NCBI RefSeq assembly: GCF_001894885.1
Contig: NZ_BCXB01000020.1
Span: 1 to 64,000, forward strand
Reading direction: 5' to 3'
DNA from: Rhodococcus marinonascens NBRC 14363
Lineage (GTDB): Bacteria > Actinomycetota > Actinomycetes > Mycobacteriales > Mycobacteriaceae
Length of the DNA stretch: 64,000 nucleotides
The notes under the pieces were generated by a model, which was given only the letters and a program-made list of their open reading frames with translations, was not told the DNA's origin and did no database searches. How positions within the stretch are numbered: position 1 is the first letter of the stretch; each line of letters starts with the position of its first letter. The translations under genes were made by a program, and so were the position numbers. Of this stretch, positions 1 through 8,755 are shown one piece after another.

Positions 1-158
1 CCTTGTTGGCCAGCGCAAAGGATTGGTCGTCGCGCATCGTCTCGGAGGTGCGGACACCCGCCCAACGGTTGCGCGGGAGGCGCTCCGTCAGACCTGCCAC
101 GGCGACACCGGAGACCGCGACGGCGAACACGAACAGCACGACGGAGGCAATCAACACC
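1..158 (-). CDS. SdpI family membrane protein, N-terminal fragment
   Basis: Reading leftwards from a GTG at 158, the reverse strand gives about 52 residues and runs off the left edge. The first 20 residues form a hydrophobic helix, followed by RLPRNRWAGVRTSETMRDD and ALANK. The N-R-W-x-G-V-R-T motif with a downstream A-N-K/R is the conserved loop of the SdpI family, whose Bacillus founder is an immunity and signal-transduction protein. Most actinobacterial members are uncharacterised membrane proteins. No other in-frame start lies upstream. It is transcribed divergently from leuS. Confidence 0.7.
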
Positions 159-274
159 CGACCAGGATACGGCGCACCCGGATGCGCGAGTGAGCCCGGG
201 TGGAGTGAGCCACTACCCTGGGTAACGGGTATCCCCTAGTCCAAGAACGATCAGCCAAGTAGATAGCGACCACA

Positions 275-3112
275 GTGACCGAGCACGTGCAGCCCGTCAA
301 CCCGTCCGACGCGACCCCGCAGCACCGCTACACCGCGGAACTCGCCGGCCAGATCGAGCAGCGCTGGCAGGACCGGTGGAGTGCCGAGGGCACGTTCAAC
401 GCGCCGAACCCGGTCGGTCCACTGGCGGGTGAGGTGCCCGCCGACAAACTCTTCGTCCAGGACATGTTCCCGTACCCGTCCGGGACGGGACTGCATGTTG
501 GTCACCCGCTCGGCTACATCGCCACCGACGTGTTTGCCCGCTATCACCGCATGCAGGGCCACAACGTGCTGCACACGCTCGGATACGACGCGTTCGGTCT
601 GCCAGCCGAGCAGTATGCGGTGCAGACGGGCACGCACCCGCGGAACACCACCGAGGCCAACGTCGGCAACATGAAACGACAGTTGCGTCGCCTCGGACTC
701 GGCCACGACGAGCGTCGCACGTTCGCGACCACCGACGTCGACTACTACCACTGGACGCAGTGGATCTTCCTGCAGATCCACGATGCGTGGTTCGACAAGG
801 CGGCGGGCAAGGCCCGGCGGATCTCTGAGCTGGAGGCGGAATTCGCCTCGGGTGAGCGTGCGTTGGAGGACGGGCGGGACTGGGAGTTGTTGTCCGCTGC
901 GGAGAAGGAAGCAGTTCTAGACTCGCACCGTCTTGTCTACCACTCCGATTCGATGGTCAACTGGTGCCCGGGTCTGGGAACCGTGCTGGCCAACGAAGAG
1001 GTCACCGCGGATGGCCGCAGCGACCGCGGAAACTTCCCCGTGTTCCGTAAGCACCTGCAGCAGTGGATGATGCGGATCACCGCCTACTCGGACCGTCTAG
1101 TGGACGACCTGGATTACCTGGACTGGCCCGAGAAGGTCAAAACCATGCAGCGCAACTGGATCGGACGCTCGCACGGCGCTCAGGTCCGGTTCGACGCCGA
1201 CGGCCATGACGTGGAGGTCTTCACCACGCGGCCCGACACCCTGTTCGGTGCGACCTACGTGACGCTGGCGCCCGAGCACGAGTTGGTCGACGAACTCGTC
1301 GCGGCCGAATGGCCCGAAGGTGTCGACCCTCGCTGGACCGGCGGCGCGGCGACCCCTGCGGAAGCCGTTGCGACCTATCGTAAGTCGATTTCCGCCAAGT
1401 CTGATCTCGAGCGGCAAGAGTACAAGGAGAAGACGGGCGTCTTCCTCGGCACCTATGCCGTGAACCCGGTCAACGGGTACAAGTTGCCGGTGTTCATCGC
1501 CGACTACGTCCTCACCGGATACGGAACCGGCGCGATCATGGCTGTGCCGGGGCATGATCATCGCGACTGGGAATTCGCGACGGCATTCGGTCTGGACATC
1601 GTCGAGGTCATTTCTGGCGGGGACGTCACGAAGGACGCGTACGTCGGCGACGGCACGTTGGTCAACTCAGACTTCCTGAACGGCATGACCGTCGCTGATG
1701 CGAAGAAGGCTGTCACCGATCGTCTCGAGGCGGACGGCAACGGCACAGGCGCCATCCAATACAAGCTGCGCGATTGGCTGTTCGCGCGCCAGCGATACTG
1801 GGGCGAGCCGTTCCCGATCGTGTACGACGCCGACGGTATAGCCCACGCGCTGCCAGAATCGGCTCTGCCCGTGGAACTTCCAGAGGTCGAGGACTACGCG
1901 CCGGTTTCCTTCGACCCGGATGACGCGGCCTCGGAGCCTTCTCCCCCGCTGGCGAAGGCGGTCGACTGGGTGAACGTCGAACTGGACCTCGGCGACGGAC
2001 TGCAGACCTACCGCCGCGACACCAACGTGATGCCGCAGTGGGCGGGTAGCTCGTGGTATCAGCTGCGCTACATCGACCCCACCAACCCGGACGTGTTCTG
2101 CGACAAGGAGAACGAGCAGTACTGGACCGGTCCGCGTCCGGAGACTCACGGACCGAACGATCCCGGCGGTGTCGACCTGTACGTCGGCGGTGTCGAGCAC
2201 GCGGTGTTGCACCTGCTGTACTCGCGGTTCTGGCACAAGGTGTTGTTCGACCTCGGCTACGTCAGCTCCAGCGAGCCGTACCGCCGCCTGTACAACCAGG
2301 GCTACATTCAGGCCTACGCCTATACCGACGCGCGCGGCGTGTACGTCCCGGCCGAAGAGGTGATTGACGAGGGCGGGAAGTTCTTCTATCAGGGCGCGGA
2401 GGTTAATCGCGAGTACGGGAAGATGGGCAAGAGCCTCAAGAACTCCGTGTCGCCGGACGAGATATGCGAAGAGTACGGCGCCGACACGCTCCGCGTGTAC
2501 GAGATGTCGATGGGCCCGCTGGACACTTCGCGTCCGTGGGCGACCAAGGACGTCGTCGGTGCGCAGCGCTTCCTGCAGCGTGCCTGGCGGGCGGTGATCG
2601 ACGAGGAGTCCGGTGCACTGCGCGTCACGGATGACGCCCCGGCAGAGGACACGCTGCGCGCGCTGAACAAGGCGATCGCCGGAGTGAGCGAGGACTACAG
2701 GGCGCTGCGGGACAACACGGCTGCGGCCAAGCTGATCGAGTACACCAACCACCTCACAAAGGCGTACCCCGCCGGCGCCCCGCGTTCCGCGGTGGAACCG
2801 CTGATGCTGATGCTGGCGCCGCTGGCCCCTCACCTCGCCGAGGAGTTGTGGTCACGGCTCGGTCACGAGAGGTCACTGGCGCACGGACCCTTTCCGGTGG
2901 TCGAAGAGAAGTGGCTGGTGGAAGACAACGTCGAATACCCGATCCAGGTCAACGGCAAGGTCCGCGGTCGCGTGACCGTTGCCGCAGACGCCCCTCGCGA
3001 AGAGATCGAGAAGCGGGCACTTGCTGACGAGAAGATAGTCGCCTTCCTCGACGGCGGGGAGCCTCGCAAGGTCATCGTCGTCCCCGGCAAGATGGTCAAT
3101 ATCGTCCTCTAG
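275..3112 (+). CDS. leuS: Leucyl-tRNA synthetase
   Basis: This 945-residue class I aminoacyl-tRNA synthetase charges tRNA-Leu with leucine in the cytoplasm. The HIGH-type motif is HVGH at residues 74-77 within [13 protein letters not shown], and the KMSKS loop is KMGKS at residues 716-720. The CP1 editing domain lies between them (residues about 290-450, with the [12 protein letters not shown] segment). The C-terminal domain ends with the conserved VNGKVRGRV segment. Length is normal for an actinobacterial LeuRS. The GTG start at 275 is the first plausible start; its ribosome-binding site is weak. It is probably transcribed alone. Confidence 0.97.
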   Translation: MTEHVQPVNPSDATPQHRYTAELAGQIEQRWQDRWSAEGTFNAPNPVGPLAGEVPADKLFVQDMFPYPSGTGLHVGHPLGYIATDVFARYHRMQGHNVLHTLGYDAFGLPAEQYAVQTGTHPRNTTEANVGNMKRQLRRLGLGHDERRTFATTDVDYYHWTQWIFLQIHDAWFDKAAGKARRISELEAEFASGERALEDGRDWELLSAAEKEAVLDSHRLVYHSDSMVNWCPGLGTVLANEEVTADGRSDRGNFPVFRKHLQQWMMRITAYSDRLVDDLDYLDWPEKVKTMQRNWIGRSHGAQVRFDADGHDVEVFTTRPDTLFGATYVTLAPEHELVDELVAAEWPEGVDPRWTGGAATPAEAVATYRKSISAKSDLERQEYKEKTGVFLGTYAVNPVNGYKLPVFIADYVLTGYGTGAIMAVPGHDHRDWEFATAFGLDIVEVISGGDVTKDAYVGDGTLVNSDFLNGMTVADAKKAVTDRLEADGNGTGAIQYKLRDWLFARQRYWGEPFPIVYDADGIAHALPESALPVELPEVEDYAPVSFDPDDAASEPSPPLAKAVDWVNVELDLGDGLQTYRRDTNVMPQWAGSSWYQLRYIDPTNPDVFCDKENEQYWTGPRPETHGPNDPGGVDLYVGGVEHAVLHLLYSRFWHKVLFDLGYVSSSEPYRRLYNQGYIQAYAYTDARGVYVPAEEVIDEGGKFFYQGAEVNREYGKMGKSLKNSVSPDEICEEYGADTLRVYEMSMGPLDTSRPWATKDVVGAQRFLQRAWRAVIDEESGALRVTDDAPAEDTLRALNKAIAGVSEDYRALRDNTAAAKLIEYTNHLTKAYPAGAPRSAVEPLMLMLAPLAPHLAEELWSRLGHERSLAHGPFPVVEEKWLVEDNVEYPIQVNGKVRGRVTVAADAPREEIEKRALADEKIVAFLDGGEPRKVIVVPGKMVNIVL

Positions 3113-3147
3113 TGCGGCGCCGCCACGTTGCGCTACCCTCAGTCGGC

Positions 3148-3161
3148 TAGAACACGTTCTA
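3148..3161. promoter_or_regulatory. KstR-type operator upstream of ketosteroid isomerase
   Basis: The 14-mer TAGAACACGTTCTA has perfect 6-bp inverted arms around two bases. It fits the published KstR consensus TnnAACnnGTTnnA at every fixed position. KstR is the TetR-family repressor of sterol catabolism in mycobacteria and rhodococci. The site lies 21 bp before the start codon of the ketosteroid isomerase gene, so a role in its repression follows naturally. Confidence 0.75.
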
Positions 3162-3182
3162 TTCGACTGAGGGGTTCACATC

Positions 3183-3563
3183 ATGGCACCGTCCGCAGCA
3201 GACATCCGGAAAATTGTCGAAAGGTATGTCGCAGCGGTGGCAACCGGGACGGCCGACGACGTTCTCAGTTTGTACGCCGAGGGCGCTACCGTGGAGGACC
3301 CGGTGGGAACCGAACCGCGGACCTCGGTGGACTCGTTGCGCGAGTTCTACAGCGTGCTCGAACCGATGAAGCAGACGGGTGAACTCCTGACGTTGAGAAT
3401 CGCTGGCAACTCCGCGGCGTTCCACTTTTCCTTGGTCACCGACCTCGGTGAGCAGAAGTTCGAGATCGCGCCGATCGACGTCATGACCTTTGACGACGAC
3501 GGCAAGATCACCTCCATGAAGGCGTACTGGGGGCAGGACGACATGATCACGCGCGCTGACTGA
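3183..3563 (+). CDS. Steroid delta-isomerase (ketosteroid isomerase)
   Basis: This 126-residue SnoaL/NTF2-fold enzyme would shift the double bond of 3-keto-delta5 steroids to delta4. It closely resembles the Comamonas ketosteroid isomerase: ATVEDPVGTEPR and APIDVMTFDDDGKI align with that enzyme's active-site segments. Tyr15, Asp39 and Asp99 fall where the catalytic Tyr14, Asp38 and Asp99 sit in Comamonas. An ATG at 3183 with GGGG upstream is a good start. A KstR-type operator lies 21 bp upstream, placing the gene in the sterol-degradation regulon although no other steroid gene is in the window. Confidence 0.9.
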   Translation: MAPSAADIRKIVERYVAAVATGTADDVLSLYAEGATVEDPVGTEPRTSVDSLREFYSVLEPMKQTGELLTLRIAGNSAAFHFSLVTDLGEQKFEIAPIDVMTFDDDGKITSMKAYWGQDDMITRAD

Positions 3564-3581
3564 TTGTCAGGCTCGAACGAG

Positions 3582-3836
3582 ATGGCCGAAGTGCGGGGCG
3601 ACCCGTGGCCGGGGTTCGAGGAGGATCGACTGCTCGTGGTTCAGTCTGCGAACCTGGCAATGACCGAGGTCACCGTAGTGGACTTGGCAACCGGTGGACT
3701 GTCGCCGGTGCCGATCGGCTCGGGCTCGCAGCAGCCTGCGGAGCCCCCGCCACCCCCTCCTGCACCTGTGCGACCACCGGAGATCCAACTGGAGATACCT
3801 GGCCTGCCGCCCATCATCATCCCGCTCCCGAATTGA
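3582..3836 (+). CDS. Small proline-rich hypothetical protein
   Basis: This 84-residue ORF has codon use in line with its neighbours. It contains a polar N-terminal half (WPGFEEDRLLVVQSANLAMTEVTVVDLATGG) and a tail of consecutive prolines ending PGLPPIIIPLPN. A TTG at 3564 directly abutting the upstream stop is an alternative start. I do not recognise a family. The beta-strand-like first half followed by a Pro linker could be the remnant of a larger secreted protein, but no signal peptide is present. It is probably cotranscribed with the isomerase gene. Confidence 0.45.
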   Translation: MAEVRGDPWPGFEEDRLLVVQSANLAMTEVTVVDLATGGLSPVPIGSGSQQPAEPPPPPPAPVRPPEIQLEIPGLPPIIIPLPN

Positions 3837-3934
3837 TTCGCGGGCAACGGAACGCCGGCGATTGATGCCGGACCTGGGTTGTTTGCCCGGTATTCGTCAC
3901 CCGGCGTCATACCCACGCGGCTACGATTGTGTGC

Positions 3935-4585
3935 GTGACCTCGCCGCGCGCTGAATTGTCGTATCTCAAGGTGCTCGATGCCGTCGCGGAATCGCAGGGG
4001 GCGATGGAAGCGAGTTTGGAAGCTCTGACCGACGGTCAGACAGTGGAACCCTCACTGATGCCCGGATGGAGCCGCGGGCATGTCATCACGCATCTCGCGA
4101 GGAACTCGGATGGGCTTAATCGGTTCGCCATCGGGGTCCTGACCGATGAAGCCGTACCGGAAATGTACCCAGGTGGTCCTGTCGCACGCGCCGCGGCGAT
4201 CGAGGAAGGTGCGGGACGACCGGCGGAGTTACTCGCGGCCGATTTCCGCTTCGCGGGCCGAAGGATGCTCGATTCGCTGCGGCAGATTAGCGAGGACCGG
4301 TTCGAGACGCCGGTGAACTACCGTAAACCCGTCACCGCCCGAGATATTCCGGTACTGCGCTGGCGGGAACTCGAGATTCACCGCGTCGACCTCGGGCTGG
4401 ACTACACGGCGGTCGACTGGCCGGACGTCTTTGTGGAACATACGCTGCGGACGGAGTTGCCCGAGCTGCGTCTGTTCCATCCGCAGGTCCCGGTTCCAGA
4501 TCTTCCGCGCGCCGAGCTGTTGGCGTGGCTGGTCGGACGTCCCACGCGGGACGGCTTGCCGCCGGTGCCCGCGTGGCCGTTCTGA
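3935..4585 (+). CDS. Maleylpyruvate isomerase-type (DinB-like) mycothiol-dependent protein
   Basis: This protein of about 216 residues belongs to the actinobacterial maleylpyruvate isomerase N-terminal family (DinB/MSH-dependent superfamily). The diagnostic segment is LMPGWSRGHVITHLARNSDG near residues 42-60, which carries the first metal-ligand His. The second ligand region is WRELEIHRVDLGLDY. The C-terminal part (LLAWLVGRPTRDG) resembles the usual extension of the family. Substrate is unknown; characterised members isomerise maleylpyruvate with mycothiol. A GTG at 3929 would add two residues; 3935 is preferred because its product begins MTSPRAEL. Confidence 0.85.
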   Translation: MTSPRAELSYLKVLDAVAESQGAMEASLEALTDGQTVEPSLMPGWSRGHVITHLARNSDGLNRFAIGVLTDEAVPEMYPGGPVARAAAIEEGAGRPAELLAADFRFAGRRMLDSLRQISEDRFETPVNYRKPVTARDIPVLRWRELEIHRVDLGLDYTAVDWPDVFVEHTLRTELPELRLFHPQVPVPDLPRAELLAWLVGRPTRDGLPPVPAWPF

Positions 4586-4588
4586 CCG

Positions 4589-4930
4589 TCAGGCGTATTC
4601 GACCGACTCGAACGAGACGATGTTGTTCAGGGCATTCCAGATGGCTGCGTAACGCCGGTGAGTCATCTCGTCGACATCGGTGAGCAGAGCGTCGAAGAGA
4701 GATTTAGGGTTGTTCTCCCACGACTGCGCCAATGCCTCGACGTTAAGGCGGGTGAACAGACCGGACCGCGCGGCGGCCTCGATCCACTCGTCGAAGTTGC
4801 CGGCGTAGATGCGCTCGATTGCCCCGAAGTCGACCTCACCGTTGCCGAGATCGAGCGTGAACATCGCGGCGAACATATCGTCGCCAGCTTCGGTGCCGAT
4901 GCCTCCGAGTGGACGCTCTGCAGTATTCAT
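4589..4930 (-). CDS. Hypothetical protein
   Basis: This 113-residue acidic protein is not recognised. It has no signal peptide or membrane segment. It is predicted to be mostly helical, with DFGAIERIYAGNFDEWIEAAARSG followed by NPKSLFDALLTDVDEMTHRRYAAIWNALNNIV. The ATG at 4930 is preceded by a strong AGGAGGAA ribosome-binding site, which supports real expression. It converges with the maleylpyruvate isomerase-type gene, leaving three bases between the two ends. Confidence 0.65.
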   Translation of the reverse strand: MNTAERPLGGIGTEAGDDMFAAMFTLDLGNGEVDFGAIERIYAGNFDEWIEAAARSGLFTRLNVEALAQSWENNPKSLFDALLTDVDEMTHRRYAAIWNALNNIVSFESVEYA

Positions 4931-5094
4931 GATGCAAATTCCTCCTGAAGAGCCAGTTCGAAGATCCGACTCACGATTGCGACCTTTAGATAACGAGTTG
5001 GACTCGATTGGCAGCTGATGATGAGCAGCTTAAGGCTTTTCTTCCCCAATTGGGTGTGACATATCCCACTCCTATTTACTTGCTATCTGCGGAC
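4931..5094. other. Intergenic region, no gene seen
   Basis: These 164 bases separate the hypothetical gene from the SDR gene; both are on the minus strand. The stretch is AT-richer than its surroundings and presumably holds the promoter of the hypothetical gene. I see no clear stem-loop. Confidence 0.4.
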
Positions 5095-5763
5095 TCAGCG
5101 TACCCTCAGGACCACTTCTGTACAGTGCGCGTCCACGGGTGTGTCGAGAGCGACTCTCACCGCTCCCGCGACCGTCGAGGGCAGTAGATATTTCTCGGGT
5201 CGGTACTCGTCACCCTCGCCTGCGACGATGGCTCGCTGCATGTCGGTGTCGATCCGCCCCGGGTGGATCGAGGTGACCCGCAGCGACGGCTCCTCGAGCC
5301 GCAACGCGTCCCCGAAGGCCCGCAGCGCGAACTTGCTCGCCGCGTAAGAGGCCCAGCCGGCGTTGGCGCGGAAGCCGGCACCCGAGTTGATCAGGATCAC
5401 GTGACCGCCGGCGGACCGGAGGGCAGGAAGCAGTAGTCGCGTCAGTTCTGCCACCGCGATCACGTTCGCGTCGAAAGTACGCTTCCACTGCTCGACGCTC
5501 GACTCGGCGATGGTCGCAAGGTCGGCGACACCGGCGTTGTGGACGAGTGCGTCCAGTCGCTCGATCGGGGCGCAGACGGTCGCGAGCGCATCGTAATCGG
5601 TGAGTTCGACGGGCCAGGGGGTGGCGTCGGGGAGTTCGCCGCAGATGTCGGTCAGTGATCCGGCAGACCGTGCGCCGAGAATGAGGTCGTGTGTGGGTGC
5701 GAGTTCTCGAGCGATGGAGGCTCCGAGGCCGCGGCTCGCTCCGGTGATCAGGGCTGTAGGCAT
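5095..5763 (-). CDS. Short-chain dehydrogenase/reductase
   Basis: This 222-residue classical SDR is an NAD(P)-dependent oxidoreductase of unknown substrate. The cofactor-binding TGASRGLG lies at residues 7-14. NAG follows in the middle strand (VHNAGVAD), and the catalytic set is Ser in LINSGAG plus YAASK (Tyr and Lys). The protein is short for the family, which is common for actinobacterial members. It lies about 60 bp downstream of the PPOX-class gene on the same strand. Confidence 0.9.
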   Translation of the reverse strand: MPTALITGASRGLGASIARELAPTHDLILGARSAGSLTDICGELPDATPWPVELTDYDALATVCAPIERLDALVHNAGVADLATIAESSVEQWKRTFDANVIAVAELTRLLLPALRSAGGHVILINSGAGFRANAGWASYAASKFALRAFGDALRLEEPSLRVTSIHPGRIDTDMQRAIVAGEGDEYRPEKYLLPSTVAGAVRVALDTPVDAHCTEVVLRVR

Positions 5764-5783
5764 GTCGTCGAGGCTACGGCGCC

Positions 5784-5831
5784 CTCGCGGCTTGTGGTCG
5801 TCAGAGACTCGCGGCTTGTGGTTGTCAGAGT
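5784..5831. repeat. 24-bp direct repeat, two copies
   Basis: Two adjacent 24-bp units (5784-5807 and 5808-5831) share CTCGCGGCTTGTGGT and TCAGAG with two mismatches. The second unit contains the stop codon of the PPOX-class gene, so the duplication has copied the gene end into the spacer before the SDR gene. Confidence 0.7.
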
Positions 5832-6232
5832 GCGGACCAGTGATGCCATCGAAGACTGCGGACGGCGATCACTGGCCCGTCCGGGCGGCGCTCGGCGTAC
5901 TGCCGATATTTGGTGGCCAGGATGTCAATCGCCGCAGTGCCTTCGGGACTGCCGGCGTCGAGTACCTCGGCCCCGCCGTCGACGCGCACCCACCACAGTT
6001 GGTCCCAGTTCTCGTCGTAGTGGTCCACGAGAAGTGTGACGGCCGGATTGGCGGCGATGTTCTGCAGTCGTCGTAATGCTGTGGTGCGCTTGGGCTTGTG
6101 GTCGACGCACGAATAGATCGTGTCGGAGTCGAGCGCGAAGACAAGCGGTACGAGGTGTGGCACGCCGCCGGGACCGACCGTGGCGAGCCGCGCGACGCGG
6201 GCAGAGGCAAATCGCTCGACCGGGTCCATCAC
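5825..6232 (-). CDS. PPOX-class (F420-type) oxidoreductase
   Basis: This 135-residue split-barrel flavoprotein fits the TIGR03668-type PPOX class, often proposed to use F420. It starts with the standard arrangement FASARVARLATVGPGGVPHLVPLVFAL. A DHKPKR segment follows at the usual cofactor phosphate-binding site, then DHYDENWDQLWWVRV. The double Met start leaves two equivalent start positions. The substrate is unknown. Confidence 0.82.
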   Translation of the reverse strand: MMDPVERFASARVARLATVGPGGVPHLVPLVFALDSDTIYSCVDHKPKRTTALRRLQNIAANPAVTLLVDHYDENWDQLWWVRVDGGAEVLDAGSPEGTAAIDILATKYRQYAERRPDGPVIAVRSLRWHHWSAL

Positions 6233-6341
6233 CGCTCCATCAGATACTCGACGCTCACCGGTTCGCGTCCGACATCACTCGGGTAAGCGCGCTGCGGTCC
6301 AACATGTGTCAAGTATTCGTCGTCGAAATGGGCGGTGTCAA

Positions 6342-7688
6342 TCACGCGGTATTCGCACTCACGATCGGCGAAGATGCCAACAGTTCCGCGACATCGTCGC
6401 AGGACGGCAGCTGCTCGACCATGTCTGCGAGGGCAGTCGTGTCACGCTCACCGATTAGACGAACGAGCTTCCTGTGGATCGCGCCGTAATCCAGTGGGAA
6501 ATGATCGACATCGCCGATCGGGTTCGGCGTTGCGGCCGATATGCGCTCCCCGTTTTGGAACTCGATACTTACCTCCGCGGCACGTCGGTGTGGCAGTAGC
6601 GCATCGAGTCCGGCAGACACATTGACCTCGACTCGATCGCTGAACCTCTCGGCTGCCACGAAGGTGGGACCGTTGGGGTCGAGGGTATCGCTGTCGATCG
6701 AGTCCGCTATCAATGCGGCGGATACGACGAACGGCAGCGAGAACATCGCGCCGAGTCGTGTGGTGGGGTGTCGGCCGAAGAGTGGTTTTGCCAACGAGTG
6801 TGTTCTCACGTGAACCTGCTCGATATCGTCGGCGGTCCATGTTGCATGGGAGCGCAGGCTCTGAACGGTATCGACGGCCGTGTGGGTGTAGGAGCAACTC
6901 GCGTGACGCTTGGTGTACCCCTCGAGGGTCAGCCAACGTTCGCCGAGATCCTCGGTCAGCCGTTCGAGGTCGAGATGCCCGACGATATCGCCCAGAGTGT
7001 GCTCGACAGCGCCGGTGTTGCGGACGAGGCCGGCGGCAGACAGCCGAGCCGCATCCAGCCCGGCACGAACCGCACCGGAAATCCACAGATTCCGTGCGAA
7101 GCTCCCGTCCAGCACGAGCGCCCAAGGCGCAACATGGATGAGCGCAGTGGATGCATCGATGGCGGCGGCAATCCCGTCGGTGTCCGCATTCCAGATGAAT
7201 GCGGTCGCAGCGGCTGCCCCCGTCGCGCCCCAATGTCCGTGAGTGTGCCATCGGTCGTCACGGCTGAGCGCGTACCCGAACCGCGCAGCCACCTCGTATC
7301 CGCCGACCACCGCACTGACGAATGTTTGTCCGCTCACGGGCGCGTCGGTCAGGCGGGTGGCTGCCACCGCTGCTGGGACGACGTGTGCGGCTGGGTGACC
7401 GGACGCGTACTTGTTGCCCTCGTCCAACTCCAGGCAACACGATGCGATCGAATCGAGTACGGCTGCCGTTTCGGCACTGGTGTGCACGTCGCTGCCCAGT
7501 GGAGCCGTCTCCCCTTTGTCGGCAGCCCAGTGTCGAGTGAGTTCCCTCAGTTCTGGTGTTCGCGAGCCCGCGGCCGTTACGCCGAACAGGTCCAAGAGCA
7601 ACAGGCCGGCTCGCGCGTCGAGTGATTCGGGAAGCGGATGTTGGCGAAGCGCGGTGACAGATTCCGAAAGCGCATCGACGGCCATCAT
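6342..7688 (-). CDS. MmgE/PrpD family protein (first copy)
   Basis: This protein of about 448 residues is a MmgE/PrpD-fold enzyme, the family of 2-methylcitrate dehydratase and cis-aconitate decarboxylase. Family signs are LLLDLFGVTAAGSRTPE near the N-terminus, LDEGNKYASGHPAAHVVPAA, GHWGATGAAAATAF and YTKRHASCSYTHTAVD. The frame stays open to a GTG at 7781, but alignment with the second copy at 8752 and the operator just upstream favour the ATG at 7688 (or 7685). It is divergent from the cyclase gene and shares a regulatory region with it. The substrate is inferred to be a di- or tricarboxylate. Confidence 0.85.
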   Translation of the reverse strand: MMAVDALSESVTALRQHPLPESLDARAGLLLLDLFGVTAAGSRTPELRELTRHWAADKGETAPLGSDVHTSAETAAVLDSIASCCLELDEGNKYASGHPAAHVVPAAVAATRLTDAPVSGQTFVSAVVGGYEVAARFGYALSRDDRWHTHGHWGATGAAAATAFIWNADTDGIAAAIDASTALIHVAPWALVLDGSFARNLWISGAVRAGLDAARLSAAGLVRNTGAVEHTLGDIVGHLDLERLTEDLGERWLTLEGYTKRHASCSYTHTAVDTVQSLRSHATWTADDIEQVHVRTHSLAKPLFGRHPTTRLGAMFSLPFVVSAALIADSIDSDTLDPNGPTFVAAERFSDRVEVNVSAGLDALLPHRRAAEVSIEFQNGERISAATPNPIGDVDHFPLDYGAIHRKLVRLIGERDTTALADMVEQLPSCDDVAELLASSPIVSANTA

Positions 7689-7690
7689 GT

Positions 7691-7707
7691 GTTCCGTTAA
7701 GCGGAAC
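7691..7707. promoter_or_regulatory. Inverted repeat GTTCCG-N5-CGGAAC, probable IclR operator
   Basis: Perfect 6-bp arms flank TTAAG. The site sits three bases before the preferred start of the MmgE/PrpD gene, where a bound protein would block expression. The same palindrome recurs at 7844-7860, and a variant lies beside the iclR-type gene, so the cluster's IclR protein is the likely ligand. Confidence 0.65.
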
Positions 7708-7843
7708 GATGATCGAGAATCCATCTGTTGATTGTACAAGCGATGGAAATAGAAGTTTTGACTCTGAAAAGGATGTTTCACTGTTTGTCATCAGTCAGTG
7801 TGTCGTGAGATGCTGTGCATATTGCTTCAAAACCTAAATGCGC

Positions 7844-7860
7844 GTTCCGATACACGGAAC
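7844..7860. promoter_or_regulatory. Second inverted repeat GTTCCG-N5-CGGAAC, probable IclR operator
   Basis: Perfect 6-bp arms flank ATACA. The site lies about 83 bp upstream of the cyclase start, in an AT-rich divergent promoter region. Arms and spacing are identical to those of the site at 7691. Confidence 0.65.
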
Positions 7861-7942
7861 ACTTTGGGTTCTGTTTCCCATCACGTATATGCACACCGGC
7901 TATCGGCGGAACTGATGTGGAGCACAACGAAGGAGACAACTG

Positions 7943-8755
7943 ATGTCCGATCAACTCCTCCGCGCCGTCCAGGCCGGGGTGACGATTACCGACCTGGGCC
8001 GGCAACTGCGCGTCGGTATGCCGCAGTCGCCGAATCATCCACAGTTCTGGCACACCCTGCCTCGACGCCACGGAGACATGACTCGGTCGGACGGCGGCAG
8101 TGCCGCCAACGACCTGATCACGATGGGTACTCACGTGGGCACTCACATCGATGCCCTTGCGCACGTGTCGCACGACGGCAAGATGCACGGTGGAATCGAC
8201 GCCGCCGAAGCTGGGATCGGCGGGAAATACATCGAACTCGGTGTCCATACCATTGCGCCGATGATGCGCCGGGGAGTGCTGCTGGACATCCCCCGGACTC
8301 TCCGAATCGACTGCTGCGAAGGAGGATATGAGATCACGGTCGACGACCTCGAAGCAGCCTGCAGGGAGCAGGATGTCGAGGTGACGCAGGGTGATGTCGT
8401 CCTGATTCGTAGCGGGTGGGGGCAGTTGTTCGACGAAGGCCAGCCGTATGTCGGTGGTCTGTCGGGAGTTCCGGGCGTCGGTGAGGCCGGCGCGCGCTGG
8501 CTCGCCGAAAAGAATCTGCACGCCGTGGGCGCGGACACCATCGCGTTCGAGCGCCTCGCACCGGGCGGCGGTCACGCTCTGCTGCCCGCACATCGAGTTC
8601 TGCTCGTGGAGAGCGGAATCTACATCATCGAGGCGCTCGACCTCGAAGAATTGTCGGCAAAACAGCAGTACGAATTTACATTCGTGCTGGTGCCAATGAA
8701 TTTCTTCGGCGCGACGGGATCCCCGGTGCGTCCGTTGGCGGTGGCCTCGGTATGA
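7943..8755 (+). CDS. Cyclase family (kynurenine formamidase-like) metallohydrolase
   Basis: This 270-residue protein belongs to the cyclase/kynurenine formamidase family, which hydrolyses or forms amide or cyclic bonds with a metal. The metal-binding motif is THVGTHIDALAHVSHDGKMHGG, giving HxGTHxDxxxH. The QGDVVLIRSGWGQLF and GVGEAGARWLAEKNLHAVGADTIAFE segments are typical of the family. It starts at an ATG with GGAGA upstream. Its stop overlaps the next start by 4 bp (ATGA), so translation is coupled to the second MmgE/PrpD gene. Confidence 0.88.
   Translation: MSDQLLRAVQAGVTITDLGRQLRVGMPQSPNHPQFWHTLPRRHGDMTRSDGGSAANDLITMGTHVGTHIDALAHVSHDGKMHGGIDAAEAGIGGKYIELGVHTIAPMMRRGVLLDIPRTLRIDCCEGGYEITVDDLEAACREQDVEVTQGDVVLIRSGWGQLFDEGQPYVGGLSGVPGVGEAGARWLAEKNLHAVGADTIAFERLAPGGGHALLPAHRVLLVESGIYIIEALDLEELSAKQQYEFTFVLVPMNFFGATGSPVRPLAVASV

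Noticed and set aside
3..239. 78-codon plus-strand frame before leuS
   Set aside because: The opposite strand encodes an SdpI-type motif (NRWAGVRT) in this interval, so the plus frame is a shadow.
159..274. Possible leucine T-box or leader upstream of leuS
   Set aside because: Only about 115 bp are available. No T-box sequence, Leu codon run or terminator/antiterminator pair is visible.
7689..7781. N-terminal extension of the first MmgE/PrpD protein to GTG 7781
   Set aside because: The extra 31 codons are AT-rich and not family-like, and they contain the GTTCCG palindrome. The second copy aligns with a start at 7688.
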